From: an uncultured Bacteroidales bacterium
Lineage (GTDB): Bacteria > Bacteroidota > Bacteroidia > Bacteroidales > FEN-979
Direction: 5' to 3'
DNA length: 64,000 bases
NCBI GenBank assembly: GCA_903875045.1
Contig: CAIQUS010000194.1
Span: forward strand, 1 to 64,000
Shown here: one piece after another, positions 35,209 to 43,653 of the stretch
How positions within the stretch are numbered: position 1 is the first letter of the stretch
How the letters are laid out: every line of letters starts with the position of its first letter
Notes under the pieces: generated by a model
Seen by the model: only the letters and a program-made list of their open reading frames with translations
What the model was told of the DNA's origin: nothing
Databases searched by the model: none
Translations under genes and position numbers: made by a program

Positions 35209-36096
35209 TTAAAATTTTGGTTCTTTACGGGCTAATTTTAACAGCTGCACATAGGAAAACCGGGTTTGCTTTTTAAGTTCCAGCATTATTTTCAGGGAAT
35301 TGTTTTTGCCAACGCCAAGAATATACCGGGCCTGGTTCCAGTGGATCTTCTGCAGGGCTTTTGCACGATCTCCGGCCGATAACGGGCACTCCTTGCGGTT
35401 AATCATCTCTTCTGCACATTTAAGGTATTTGAATGGAACCGTAAAATCAGTGCGATTGTTCTGCATCTCCTGATCTTCATGTTCACGGTACCACACCACT
35501 CCATGCGGCATCAGCACAACCGGGAAACGCGCTGAAAGGAGATGCCACATTTCAAAGTCACCCAAAAACCGGCGACCGGTAAACCCGCCTACGGCATCGA
35601 AGACATCTTTGCGGATGATGGCAGATAATGGCGCTTTATGAAAAAGCTGTTCCTGGAAATAATGACGCTGGTAGGCCTCCTCCTGGTTCAGCATGAATGG
35701 GAACATCCTGAATTTATCCTGCTGCAGGGAACAAAGGCCAAAACCTGCTTCAGGAAACCGTTCCATACCGCTCACCAGTGTTTGCAAACCTGTTGGGTAA
35801 ATCAGGTCGTCGGCGTCCACATACTTCAGATATTTACCTTTTCCGAGACCAGCTGCTTTATTCCGGTTGGGATAATCTCCGAGGTTTTTCTCATTCAGTA
35901 CGACCTTTACCCGCGGATCTTTTTCGGAATATTCACGGGCTATTGCCAGACTCCTGTCTTTCGACTGGTCATCCACGATGATCAGTTCAAAGTTTTCGTA
36001 GGTCGAGGCAAGCACACTTTCAACAGCCTGTGCGAGATATTTTTCGCGGTTGTAGGTGGTCATCAGCACACTCACCAATGGTTTTTCATTTTGCAT
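35209..36096 (-). CDS. Family 2 glycosyltransferase
   Basis: 295 residues. Motifs VSVLMTTYNREKYLAQAVESVL, LIIVDDQSKDRS and YVDADDLIYP are the GT-A nucleotide and metal sites; FLGDFEMWHLLSARFP and VWYREHEDQ in the second half occur in many EPS GT2 enzymes. Cytoplasmic, with no membrane segment. It lies four bases ahead of the acyltransferase gene and eleven bases after another GT2. Confidence 0.88.
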   Translation of the reverse strand: MQNEKPLVSVLMTTYNREKYLAQAVESVLASTYENFELIIVDDQSKDRSLAIAREYSEKDPRVKVVLNEKNLGDYPNRNKAAGLGKGKYLKYVDADDLIYPTGLQTLVSGMERFPEAGFGLCSLQQDKFRMFPFMLNQEEAYQRHYFQEQLFHKAPLSAIIRKDVFDAVGGFTGRRFLGDFEMWHLLSARFPVVLMPHGVVWYREHEDQEMQNNRTDFTVPFKYLKCAEEMINRKECPLSAGDRAKALQKIHWNQARYILGVGKNNSLKIMLELKKQTRFSYVQLLKLARKEPKF

Positions 36097-36107
36097 CCTG
36101 ATACGGT

Positions 36108-37091
36108 TTATTTTGTTTTAACCTGAATACCCTGAGGAGGATATCCCACGAAATATTTTTGAGATGCTTCAACCCCCTTCATACCCGTGGTGATGGCTAT
36201 TGACGAAAAGATGATGGCTGCCGACCATGAAGCAATCACAAGGTTCATGTTGTACATGATCCATTTCCATTTCGAACTTAGCGGAATCTGTTTTTTTACC
36301 ATCCTCACAACAATCTGAGGCACTGTAATGAGTGGATTTTTCGGAAAATGGATATAATCGTAAAATTTATAGTTCTGATAAAGGATGATATAGGTACGCT
36401 TGAAATAAAATTTGAAATTCTGGTGATGGTAATGATAAACCCTCGCCCGGTAATCGTAAACTATCGCGTAGCCTTGCGAAAGTGCATCCTTGGCCCAAAG
36501 GGTATCTTCTGAAAACATCAGCTTCTTAAACGGTAGTTTTTCCTTCAGAGATTTACGGTAAACAGCGGTTACATCATCCCAATTAGAGTATTCATGCTGC
36601 TTCTTCCCCTTGAGGGATGTAAAAGCGGAGGGTTCATTAAACCGGATAAATCTGGGTTCCGCCTCACTTACCGGTGAAAACCACTGCAGCGGATTTTTAT
36701 CCGGATCGGAGCCAACGATCTGCTGACCACAAACACCGGCAACTTCCGGATTGCTGAAATGGCTTAGCATGATCTCGATCCAGTCGTCGGAAGCAGGTGT
36801 AGCATCCTGCACCGTCATTACAACAAATGTTCCTTTTGCCAGATTCACCCCGAGGTTACGTGTCTCGCCATGGTTAAATTCTTTCGGAGGTAGATTGTAT
36901 ACCCTCACAGGGTATTTTTTCAACAGGTCGAGTGTACCATCGGTCGATCCTGAATCGATGATTATAACCTCAAGTTTGTCACGGAGAGTCTGACCAAAGA
37001 TTCCATCCAGGCATGATGCAAGGGTATCGATCCCATTTTTCACAGGGATAACTACCGATACCAGGGGCTCATTCAACAGGCTCGTTTGCAT
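36108..37091 (-). CDS. Family 2 glycosyltransferase with C-terminal membrane segment
   Basis: About 327 residues from the ATG at 37091, chosen because VSVVIPVKNGIDTLASCLDGI follows within a dozen residues; an upstream ATG at 37166 adds 25 residues unlike the family. The GT-A site is VIIIDSGSTDGT and the second half has FSEDTLWAKDALSQGYAIVYD and a VYHYHHQNFKFYFKR motif typical of rhamnosyltransferase-like GT2 proteins. A hydrophobic segment near the end (NLVIASWSAAIIFSSIAITTG) may anchor it at the inner membrane. It overlaps the preceding GT2 gene by 23 bases. Confidence 0.85.
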   Translation of the reverse strand: MQTSLLNEPLVSVVIPVKNGIDTLASCLDGIFGQTLRDKLEVIIIDSGSTDGTLDLLKKYPVRVYNLPPKEFNHGETRNLGVNLAKGTFVVMTVQDATPASDDWIEIMLSHFSNPEVAGVCGQQIVGSDPDKNPLQWFSPVSEAEPRFIRFNEPSAFTSLKGKKQHEYSNWDDVTAVYRKSLKEKLPFKKLMFSEDTLWAKDALSQGYAIVYDYRARVYHYHHQNFKFYFKRTYIILYQNYKFYDYIHFPKNPLITVPQIVVRMVKKQIPLSSKWKWIMYNMNLVIASWSAAIIFSSIAITTGMKGVEASQKYFVGYPPQGIQVKTK

Positions 37092-38112
37092 GGTCTGGCG
37101 TTTTGGTATACCTGTGTTTGCCGATATTACTATCCTGACGGTAGTGCCGGGTGATTTGCCTGGCATACCTGTCGAGAAGAGGAATCTTGTTCAGCCTCAG
37201 AAAATAAAACAGCATTATCAACAACAATTTGAGTGCTGTTCCTGTTGAAAAGATCCTGTTTTGCAGGCCAAACCTGATGAGAGAAAGGCAAACCCCCGTG
37301 TTGAGCACTTTTGCTGCCCCGATGGCAATGTTCCCGCCCAATAAATGCAGGTCATCCCGAATTTCGCTATCCTTTGCCGGCAGCAGGGAGGTGGCGTGTG
37401 TAATAAAAATCTTTTCCCGGCTGAAGAGTTTGGCCGGTGAACTGATCTCCCCCTGGCTGATACTGTGCGTTTCATGCTGCCGGTATAATACATCCGGAGG
37501 AAGATGATAAAATTTCGTTCCTCTCAGCCCGGTTATCAATGCTTTAAGGTGAAAGTCAACATCCTGCCAGCAGGCGAGGCCTTCGGTAAATCCACCGATT
37601 TTCAATACAGCCTCTTTTCTCCAAATCGGGCCGGAGGTTTGCCATGGAGCATCAAGAACCAGAAATCGATGAAGATCGGACTTGCCGTTATCGATATTCC
37701 ATAATGTTGATGCATCCCTGGGATTGGTGCGAAACATCAGTATTGGGAAAACCCAGAAGTGGTATTCCGGTTCGCGGATGATTGCATCGGCACGCTGCGA
37801 TAATGCATTGGGGGTGAGCAAATCATCCGAATCGAGAAAGATCAGATAATTTCCTTTTGAGCGATCAATGCCGACATTCCGGCAGGTGGGGGCACCGGCG
37901 GGCATCCTGTCCCTCCTGAGATATTGAATTCTATGGTCTATGGCTGCATAATGATTTCCAACCTGATCACTGTTGTCTGACGATCCGTCGTCAACAATAA
38001 TAGCTTCCCAGTTTTTATACGACTGATTAACAATCGATTCAATTGTTTCACCCAATAAATTTCCACGATTATGGTTGGGAATGATAATCGAAATTTCAGG
38101 GGAAGAATTCAT
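37069..38112 (-). CDS. Family 2 glycosyltransferase
   Basis: 347 residues. ISIIIPNHNRGNLLGETIESI, AIIVDDGSSDNSDQ and IFLDSDDLLTPNAL are the GT-A donor and metal motifs; GGFTEGLACWQDVDFHLKA follows as the acceptor-side ED-like region. It is soluble. It begins 12 bases after the Wzt-like ATPase gene and overlaps the next GT2. Donor sugar unknown. Confidence 0.87.
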   Translation of the reverse strand: MNSSPEISIIIPNHNRGNLLGETIESIVNQSYKNWEAIIVDDGSSDNSDQVGNHYAAIDHRIQYLRRDRMPAGAPTCRNVGIDRSKGNYLIFLDSDDLLTPNALSQRADAIIREPEYHFWVFPILMFRTNPRDASTLWNIDNGKSDLHRFLVLDAPWQTSGPIWRKEAVLKIGGFTEGLACWQDVDFHLKALITGLRGTKFYHLPPDVLYRQHETHSISQGEISSPAKLFSREKIFITHATSLLPAKDSEIRDDLHLLGGNIAIGAAKVLNTGVCLSLIRFGLQNRIFSTGTALKLLLIMLFYFLRLNKIPLLDRYARQITRHYRQDSNIGKHRYTKTPDHANEPVE

Positions 38113-38123
38113 CCTTTTATCGC

Positions 38124-39413
38124 TTATGAAATTTTATTGATTTCCCATTTAAGTTTAGGGTGCAGTATCCCTTTGGGAATGCTGCCAAGGGAAATTCCCA
38201 TTTGATCATATTCCAGCTCTGAAATGGTAAAGCTGATTGTTTCTGTTTGCGGAATAAGCACTTTGTCTTTGGGAACGTCGATCAGGATCCTCACCAGGTA
38301 CTTATGAGCATTGAGGAAGTTACCAGGAATTTCGCAAATGCTTTCATATTTGCCGGCCGGCCTTGGCATTCCCCTGTCCCAGGTTACAAAATCACTCGAG
38401 TAAAACAATTCATCGCCCCGTGTCGTAAACAGCTGGGCGATGATACGCATACTTCTGATCTCTGTCAGCACTTCATAATTCACTTTGATGTAAACCGGAT
38501 TTCCATTCGACAAAAGTGATTCCGTGCTGTTGTTGGCATCGACAATTTTGATACTGTTAAGGATCAGTTCATTTGCTTCAGATTTCAAACCTCCTCCGTA
38601 ATTAATCGCACGGGAAACCTGGTTTGAAGCATCTGACAGATAGTATTCAATCACCTCCTCCGTATTGCCATCCAGGTTGACTTTCCCTCCTGACAACAGG
38701 ATTGAACGTTTGCATAATCTTCTGATAGCACCCATGTCGTGACTGACAAAAAGTACTGTTCTGCCTGATTTTGATACTTCATCCATTTTACCCAGCGCCT
38801 TCCGCTGAAAGTCTGCATCACCAACAGCGAGTACCTCATCAACAATCAGAATTTCGGGTTCGAGGTGCGCGGCAACAGCAAACGCCAGCCTGACATACAT
38901 ACCGGATGAATAGCGTTTAACGGGCGTGTTGATATATTTTTTAACTCCGGAGAACTCAACGATTTCGTCGTATTTTGAACTGATCTCCTTTTTTGTCATG
39001 CCAAGAATTGCGCCGTTGAGGTAAATGTTTTCCTTTCCTGTGAGTTCGGGGTGGAAACCCGTTCCAACCTCAAGCAAACTGGCAATCCGGCCTTTGATTT
39101 TAATCTCCCCGGTTGTTGGGGAGGTAACGCGCGACATGAGTTTCAGAAGGGTTGATTTTCCAGCACCATTTTTACCAATAATTCCGAGCACTTCGCCTTC
39201 GCAGATCTCAATGTTCACATCCTGTAATGCCCATACATACCGTCCGTCAACCGTATCAAGCCGGTTAACAACGCCTACTTTCATGGTAGGATCTTCTTTC
39301 CCCATGGCTTTTGCGAAAAACCGGTTCAGGTCATGGCTTAAAGTTCCGGTTCCTATAGTTCCCAACCTGTATTGCTTGGATACGTTTTCGAGTTTCAGGA
39401 CAACATTTGGCAT
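38124..39413 (-). CDS. wzt: ABC transporter ATP-binding protein for polysaccharide export (Wzt-like)
   Basis: 429 residues. The ATPase domain has Walker A GKNGAGKST (80-88 region, Lys86), signature YSSGMYVRLAFA and Walker B ILIVDEVLAVGD, with the long insert before Walker A typical of TagH/Wzt proteins. Residues about 270-429 form a beta-rich C-terminal domain like the Wzt carbohydrate-binding domain, which in O-antigen exporters recognises the chain terminus. With the permease gene next to it, this is the export ATPase of the locus. The gene symbol is by family, not proven orthology. Confidence 0.92.
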   Translation of the reverse strand: MPNVVLKLENVSKQYRLGTIGTGTLSHDLNRFFAKAMGKEDPTMKVGVVNRLDTVDGRYVWALQDVNIEICEGEVLGIIGKNGAGKSTLLKLMSRVTSPTTGEIKIKGRIASLLEVGTGFHPELTGKENIYLNGAILGMTKKEISSKYDEIVEFSGVKKYINTPVKRYSSGMYVRLAFAVAAHLEPEILIVDEVLAVGDADFQRKALGKMDEVSKSGRTVLFVSHDMGAIRRLCKRSILLSGGKVNLDGNTEEVIEYYLSDASNQVSRAINYGGGLKSEANELILNSIKIVDANNSTESLLSNGNPVYIKVNYEVLTEIRSMRIIAQLFTTRGDELFYSSDFVTWDRGMPRPAGKYESICEIPGNFLNAHKYLVRILIDVPKDKVLIPQTETISFTISELEYDQMGISLGSIPKGILHPKLKWEINKIS

Positions 39414-39461
39414 CTTGGTATATTTTTCGGAAAATAAACTTATAAATGAATAGAGAAATTT

Positions 39462-40340
39462 TTAAACAGTGTCCATGAAGGTCTTCTCCACTTTGTTGAA
39501 CGTAACAACGCCAATGGCAAGAAGAACCAATGAGAAACAAAAGCTGTATAAAAGCTGCAGGTAGTGGATCTGGCCGACTCCGAGCAAGGCTGTTTTGAAG
39601 GTTTCCACAACAGATGTCATCGGGTTTAGCATCACATATATCTTGTATTTATCGGGAATCTGGGATAAAGGATAGATAATCGGAGTGGCATACATCCACA
39701 GGCTGACCCCGAATGCCACAAGGTGTGAAAGATCACGGTATTTGGTAGTAAGTGAGGAGATGATGATGCCAAACCCCAGGCCAAGTGCGGCCATCAGGAA
39801 AACTAAAAATGGGAGCCACAACACGAGAATAGTCGGACAAACATCAGCTCCTTTGATCATGAACCAGCCAAGGAAGAAACAAAGGAAAATAAATTGAATG
39901 ATAAAGCTGACCAGATTTGATATCACAATGGAGATGGGCAGCGCCAGCCTGGGAAAATAGACCTTGCCAAACAGGGATGCATTCTTGATAAATGTTTGTG
40001 AGGTATCATTCAGGCAGGTGGAGAAATAGGTCCAGCCAACAATACCCGTCATGTAAAAAAGCATTTTGGGGATTCCGCTGGTTGAAATTCCGGCAATGTT
40101 CCCGAATATGATCGTAAACATGATCGTTGTGAGCAGAGGCTGAATGATGAACCACAGCGGCCCCAGGATCGTTTGTTTGAATTTCGAAACGAAATCCCGC
40201 TTAACAAACAACATGATCAGATCGCGATATTGCCAAAGTTCATGAAGGTTGACATCCAGCAGGTTACGCTTCGGACGGAGTATCAATGTCCATTCGGCAG
40301 GCAGGATGTTGGGAGATGCATTGGTGTCGGGTGTATTCAT
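39462..40340 (-). CDS. wzm: ABC-2 type polysaccharide export permease (Wzm-like)
   Basis: 292 residues with six membrane helices in the second two-thirds. The N-terminal YRDLIMLFVKRDFVSKFKQTILGPLWFIIQPLL and the later LTTKYRDLSHLVAFGVSLWMYATPIIYPLS match Wzm/TagG/KpsM-type permeases exactly in position. It forms the transmembrane part of the exporter with the Wzt-like ATPase 48 bases downstream. It moves the lipid-linked glycan across the inner membrane. Confidence 0.93.
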   Translation of the reverse strand: MNTPDTNASPNILPAEWTLILRPKRNLLDVNLHELWQYRDLIMLFVKRDFVSKFKQTILGPLWFIIQPLLTTIMFTIIFGNIAGISTSGIPKMLFYMTGIVGWTYFSTCLNDTSQTFIKNASLFGKVYFPRLALPISIVISNLVSFIIQFIFLCFFLGWFMIKGADVCPTILVLWLPFLVFLMAALGLGFGIIISSLTTKYRDLSHLVAFGVSLWMYATPIIYPLSQIPDKYKIYVMLNPMTSVVETFKTALLGVGQIHYLQLLYSFCFSLVLLAIGVVTFNKVEKTFMDTV

Positions 40341-40357
40341 GGTATATTCCTCAGGTA

Positions 40358-42730
40358 TTAAAATTTCCTTATCAGTTCAATGATGGCCTTTCTGGCCCGG
40401 ACGTATAATCTTGGAATGAAATATCTTCGTAAATTGTCTTCTTCGTTAAAATGGATGTTCTGAATTTTAACTTTTTGCCGGACATCGGTAAACACAATGT
40501 AGAGCCGCTTCATTTTATTTTCAACGGCTTCACCGATCTCTTTCGCGAATTGTTTTTTTGTTGAATGGTTTTGCCTGACCACAAAGAGCGTGACATCAGA
40601 AAAACGATTCAGCAGAAAAGCATCACCGACCAAACCTATGGGAGGCGTATCCATGATGATGTATTCATATCTTGAACGAAGTTCGGTAAAAAGCTGCCTG
40701 GTTTTCTCCGATTCAATCAATTCATCAGGATTTGGTGGAATCGGTCCGGAAAGCAGAATATCAAGGTTTTTAGTGTAGGTTTTTTGAATCACCTCATCAA
40801 TCGAAGAATCGTTGATCAGATAATTGGTCACACCTTCATTCCGGGTCAGGTTGAACATTTCAGCAATTTTTGGCCGCTGCAGATCATATCCCAGCAAAAG
40901 CGTGTGTTTCCCTGCCAATGCATATACCGATGCAAGATTGACAGCTACAAATGTTTTCCCTTCTTCGATAATTGAAGAGGTGACGGTGATGACCTGTTCG
41001 CCTTTCTGCGGATCAAGGTTGAGTTTGATTTTAATGATCCGCAGGATTTCAGTAAAGTAAGAATTGACATGGAGCAACAATTTTCCGGATCGCTTGTCTG
41101 TGTTCCTGATCAGTGTTCCGACAATCGGAACATCTGTAATTCCTTCAATATCATCCTGGGACATGATCCGGTTGTTAAACAGGACCACAATGAAAAGGAA
41201 AACGGCAGGAAGGAGCAATGCCCAGATAAATGCGTTGATATAGACTGTTTTAGAGCTGGTTGAAACGATCGCTACTCCGGTATCCCCTGCGTAATCAACA
41301 ATTTCATGATCGGGTGTATTGGCAGCCCGTTGAATCTCAACCTCCGATTTCCTTCTCAGTAAAAAATCATATAGATTATTGAAAACATTGTACTTCCGTT
41401 CGATCGTAAGGTATTCCCGTTCAATTCCCGGCAATGTCGCAAATTCAGCGTCTTTGTCGGCTAAACGCTTGTCTACATCCTCAATTTTTATATTCGTGGT
41501 CTGGATAATGCTCCGCATATTTTCAAGCAGTGCGGCTTTCATATTGATCATTTGTTCCTCAAGGGTTTGAATGTACGGATTCTGTCGCGATGAATTGGCG
41601 ATCAGATCCTCCTTTTCCAGCGTTACAGTTGACAGTTTTAAAACAAGGTCGGAAAAGAGCGGCAAACTGAGTCCAACTGTAGAAGGCATCATAATGTCCT
41701 CAAAAGAATTATGAGTCTGGATATAATCAAGTAAATATTCATAATACTTCAGGTCAGCAATCATATTGGCCCTGTTTTTCGACTCAGTGTTCATATCGCT
41801 GAGCAAGGCGGCTGATTTGGCTGAAAGTTGCATAAATTTGTTGGTCTTCCTGAAATCTTCCAGCCGTTGTTCAGCAGAATCAAGGTCTTTGCCCATCTGC
41901 AGCAACTGGCTGTTGATGAATTCAATGGTACTGATAAGGATCCTGTTTTTCTTTTCCAGATTTGTGGTTAAAAACACCCTGGTCATCTCATTGAGGTAAT
42001 CCTTTTCTTTTTCCTTGTTGGGCCCGGAAGATGAGATATTGATAACCGATGCGGATTTTTCTGTAGTGATGTCTGTCTTATTCCGATATTCAGCAGTAAC
42101 CTTGTTCATGTCGTTGACAACGAAACCGTAAACCTGTGCCGAGTAATCACCAGGATTAATGCTATCTTTCAATTTTACTGAAAACGAATAGCCATCGCTC
42201 TCAATTTGCTCGTTGAAACGATAGGTTTTGGGATTTTTAAAACTTTCAATATTCTCTGACCAGAGTTGAAATTTGTCCGGCCCAACGAATTTTAAATCAA
42301 GAAATGCCGACTTTACCTGCTTATGATTTGGCTTTAGGGTAACAACAAAGGGAGCCCGTTTGTAGATCTCTTCCCAAATATACTTGCCTCTGGCAAAGTA
42401 CGAGATCGTAAAATCAAGATTTTCAATGATGCGCCTGATCTGGGCAAAAGATTTCAAAATGGCAATCTGATTATCTATTAGCTTTGAATTAAGAAAAAGA
42501 GGATCGGCCGAAATTGAAGCCCGCTGGTCCAGCACTGACTTGTTGCTTTTATCTTCAATCAAAACGGATGTGGACAGACTGTAAACAGGAACAATATATC
42601 TGTTTTGTATTGTGGCAAAAAAGTAGGCAATTACAAGGGCAATGGCAAATAAATACCAGTTTTTGAGGTATTTATTCAATACTCTTCTGAAATCAATGCC
42701 TCCGGTAATACTTGAACTGACTTTGCCCAC
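40358..42730 (-). CDS. wzc: Wzc-type polysaccharide co-polymerase with tyrosine-kinase-like ATPase
   Basis: 790 residues. Membrane helices lie near 25-42 and 505-530 and bracket a periplasmic Wzz domain with coiled coils (about 240-330 and 370-440). The cytoplasmic BY-kinase part has Walker A SIIEEGKT, Walker A' LLLGYDLQRPK (first Asp of the usual LIDADLR replaced by Gly, a form seen in other Bacteroidota) and Walker B YIIMDTPPIG. The C-terminal tail has only a few tyrosines (RRYFIPRLY), fewer than the Tyr cluster of model BY-kinases. It would control chain length and act with the Wza lipoprotein. Located three bases after wza. Confidence 0.9.
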   Translation of the reverse strand: MGKVSSSITGGIDFRRVLNKYLKNWYLFAIALVIAYFFATIQNRYIVPVYSLSTSVLIEDKSNKSVLDQRASISADPLFLNSKLIDNQIAILKSFAQIRRIIENLDFTISYFARGKYIWEEIYKRAPFVVTLKPNHKQVKSAFLDLKFVGPDKFQLWSENIESFKNPKTYRFNEQIESDGYSFSVKLKDSINPGDYSAQVYGFVVNDMNKVTAEYRNKTDITTEKSASVINISSSGPNKEKEKDYLNEMTRVFLTTNLEKKNRILISTIEFINSQLLQMGKDLDSAEQRLEDFRKTNKFMQLSAKSAALLSDMNTESKNRANMIADLKYYEYLLDYIQTHNSFEDIMMPSTVGLSLPLFSDLVLKLSTVTLEKEDLIANSSRQNPYIQTLEEQMINMKAALLENMRSIIQTTNIKIEDVDKRLADKDAEFATLPGIEREYLTIERKYNVFNNLYDFLLRRKSEVEIQRAANTPDHEIVDYAGDTGVAIVSTSSKTVYINAFIWALLLPAVFLFIVVLFNNRIMSQDDIEGITDVPIVGTLIRNTDKRSGKLLLHVNSYFTEILRIIKIKLNLDPQKGEQVITVTSSIIEEGKTFVAVNLASVYALAGKHTLLLGYDLQRPKIAEMFNLTRNEGVTNYLINDSSIDEVIQKTYTKNLDILLSGPIPPNPDELIESEKTRQLFTELRSRYEYIIMDTPPIGLVGDAFLLNRFSDVTLFVVRQNHSTKKQFAKEIGEAVENKMKRLYIVFTDVRQKVKIQNIHFNEEDNLRRYFIPRLYVRARKAIIELIRKF

Positions 42731-42733
42731 CGT

Positions 42734-43543
42734 TTATAATTTGGTTAATGTCACTATCAATACAGCGAATGTTATAATGGTTGTGATTAAAGATAACGAA
42801 AAGGTAGGTGTGATCCCATATCCTTTTGCTCTCATCGGTTCTGCATAAATGATATCGTTTGGATAAACATAGAACATATTTTTCCCGATCTGGTTCCCGC
42901 TTCTTGTGTCGACCAGGTACATTTTCCTCACGCCATTTTCAGTCCGCAGGACTTTAATCTTATTGCGTTTGGCATAATCTGTAAATCCTCCGGCTAAGGA
43001 AATGGCCTCATATATCGAAAGCTTGTTTCGTGTCATGTTATATGTTCCTTGTTTTATGAACTCCCCTAACATATAAATGGTGTTGTTGATCAATGTTATT
43101 TCTATTCTGCATCGCCCGACAATTTTTACCACATTTGCTTTAACGGTATCCCGTGCCTGTCGCAATGTCAGGCCTCCCAGGCGGATAAGTCCGACATAAG
43201 GAAAATACACTGTACCATCGTCATAAACATGATAACCGACAAGTGCCTGGTTTTCACTGTTCAGGTAGTTGATTCCGGCCATTGGTTCGATAAACTGCGT
43301 TATCGGTTTTTCTACTGCGGTTATACTGATATACAGATAATCATTTGACTGGATACGGTATACCGTATCTTCAAAATGTTTCCCGGTAAAAGTTTTGGCA
43401 TAGGTACTGTCGATGAGTTTATCATACTGCATCAAAAGCATATTCTTCTGAGGGATGCATGATGAGAGAAAAATAACCGTTACAAAAAGGCTGTAAATAA
43501 AAAACCGATTTGCAAAAGGGACTCCTGATGATCTTAAAATCAT
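42734..43543 (-). CDS. wza: Polysaccharide export outer-membrane lipoprotein (Wza/BexD-like)
   Basis: 269 residues. A signal sequence ends in lipobox LSSC with Cys29. Residues about 60-140 are the polysaccharide export domain (YRIQSNDYLYISITAVEKP, DDGTVYFPYVGLIRLGGLTLRQAR) and an SLBB domain follows (INNTIYMLGEFIKQGTYNM...ISLAGG). The C-terminal hydrophobic helix (LSLITTIITFAVLIVTLTKL) would be an inner-membrane or outer-membrane helix as in short Bacteroidota forms. It is shorter than E. coli Wza. It builds the outer-membrane channel with Wzc. Confidence 0.92.
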   Translation of the reverse strand: MILRSSGVPFANRFFIYSLFVTVIFLSSCIPQKNMLLMQYDKLIDSTYAKTFTGKHFEDTVYRIQSNDYLYISITAVEKPITQFIEPMAGINYLNSENQALVGYHVYDDGTVYFPYVGLIRLGGLTLRQARDTVKANVVKIVGRCRIEITLINNTIYMLGEFIKQGTYNMTRNKLSIYEAISLAGGFTDYAKRNKIKVLRTENGVRKMYLVDTRSGNQIGKNMFYVYPNDIIYAEPMRAKGYGITPTFSLSLITTIITFAVLIVTLTKL

Positions 43544-43568
43544 GATAAACTTTTCTTATTCAGCGAAA

Positions 43569-43576
43569 CAAACTTA
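43569..43576 (-). promoter_or_regulatory. Possible promoter ahead of wza
   Basis: TAAGTTTG on the minus strand (43576-43569) matches TAnnTTTG. Start near 43562 would give a 20-base leader. The -33 box is poor. It lies in the 110-bp gap after the pseudo-kinase gene and could start an export/GT transcript. Confidence 0.35.
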
Positions 43577-43653
43577 CATAAAATTGAAACGAGAACACTG
43601 TATTTTTTTTTAATAACTATGTCCATCCAGGTATGAAATGAGACGTGGATGGC

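Noticed and set aside
37092-37166. Upstream start of the GT2 gene at 37166
   Set aside because: The added 25 residues overlap the previous gene and lack family similarity; the start at 37091 fits the GT2 fold.
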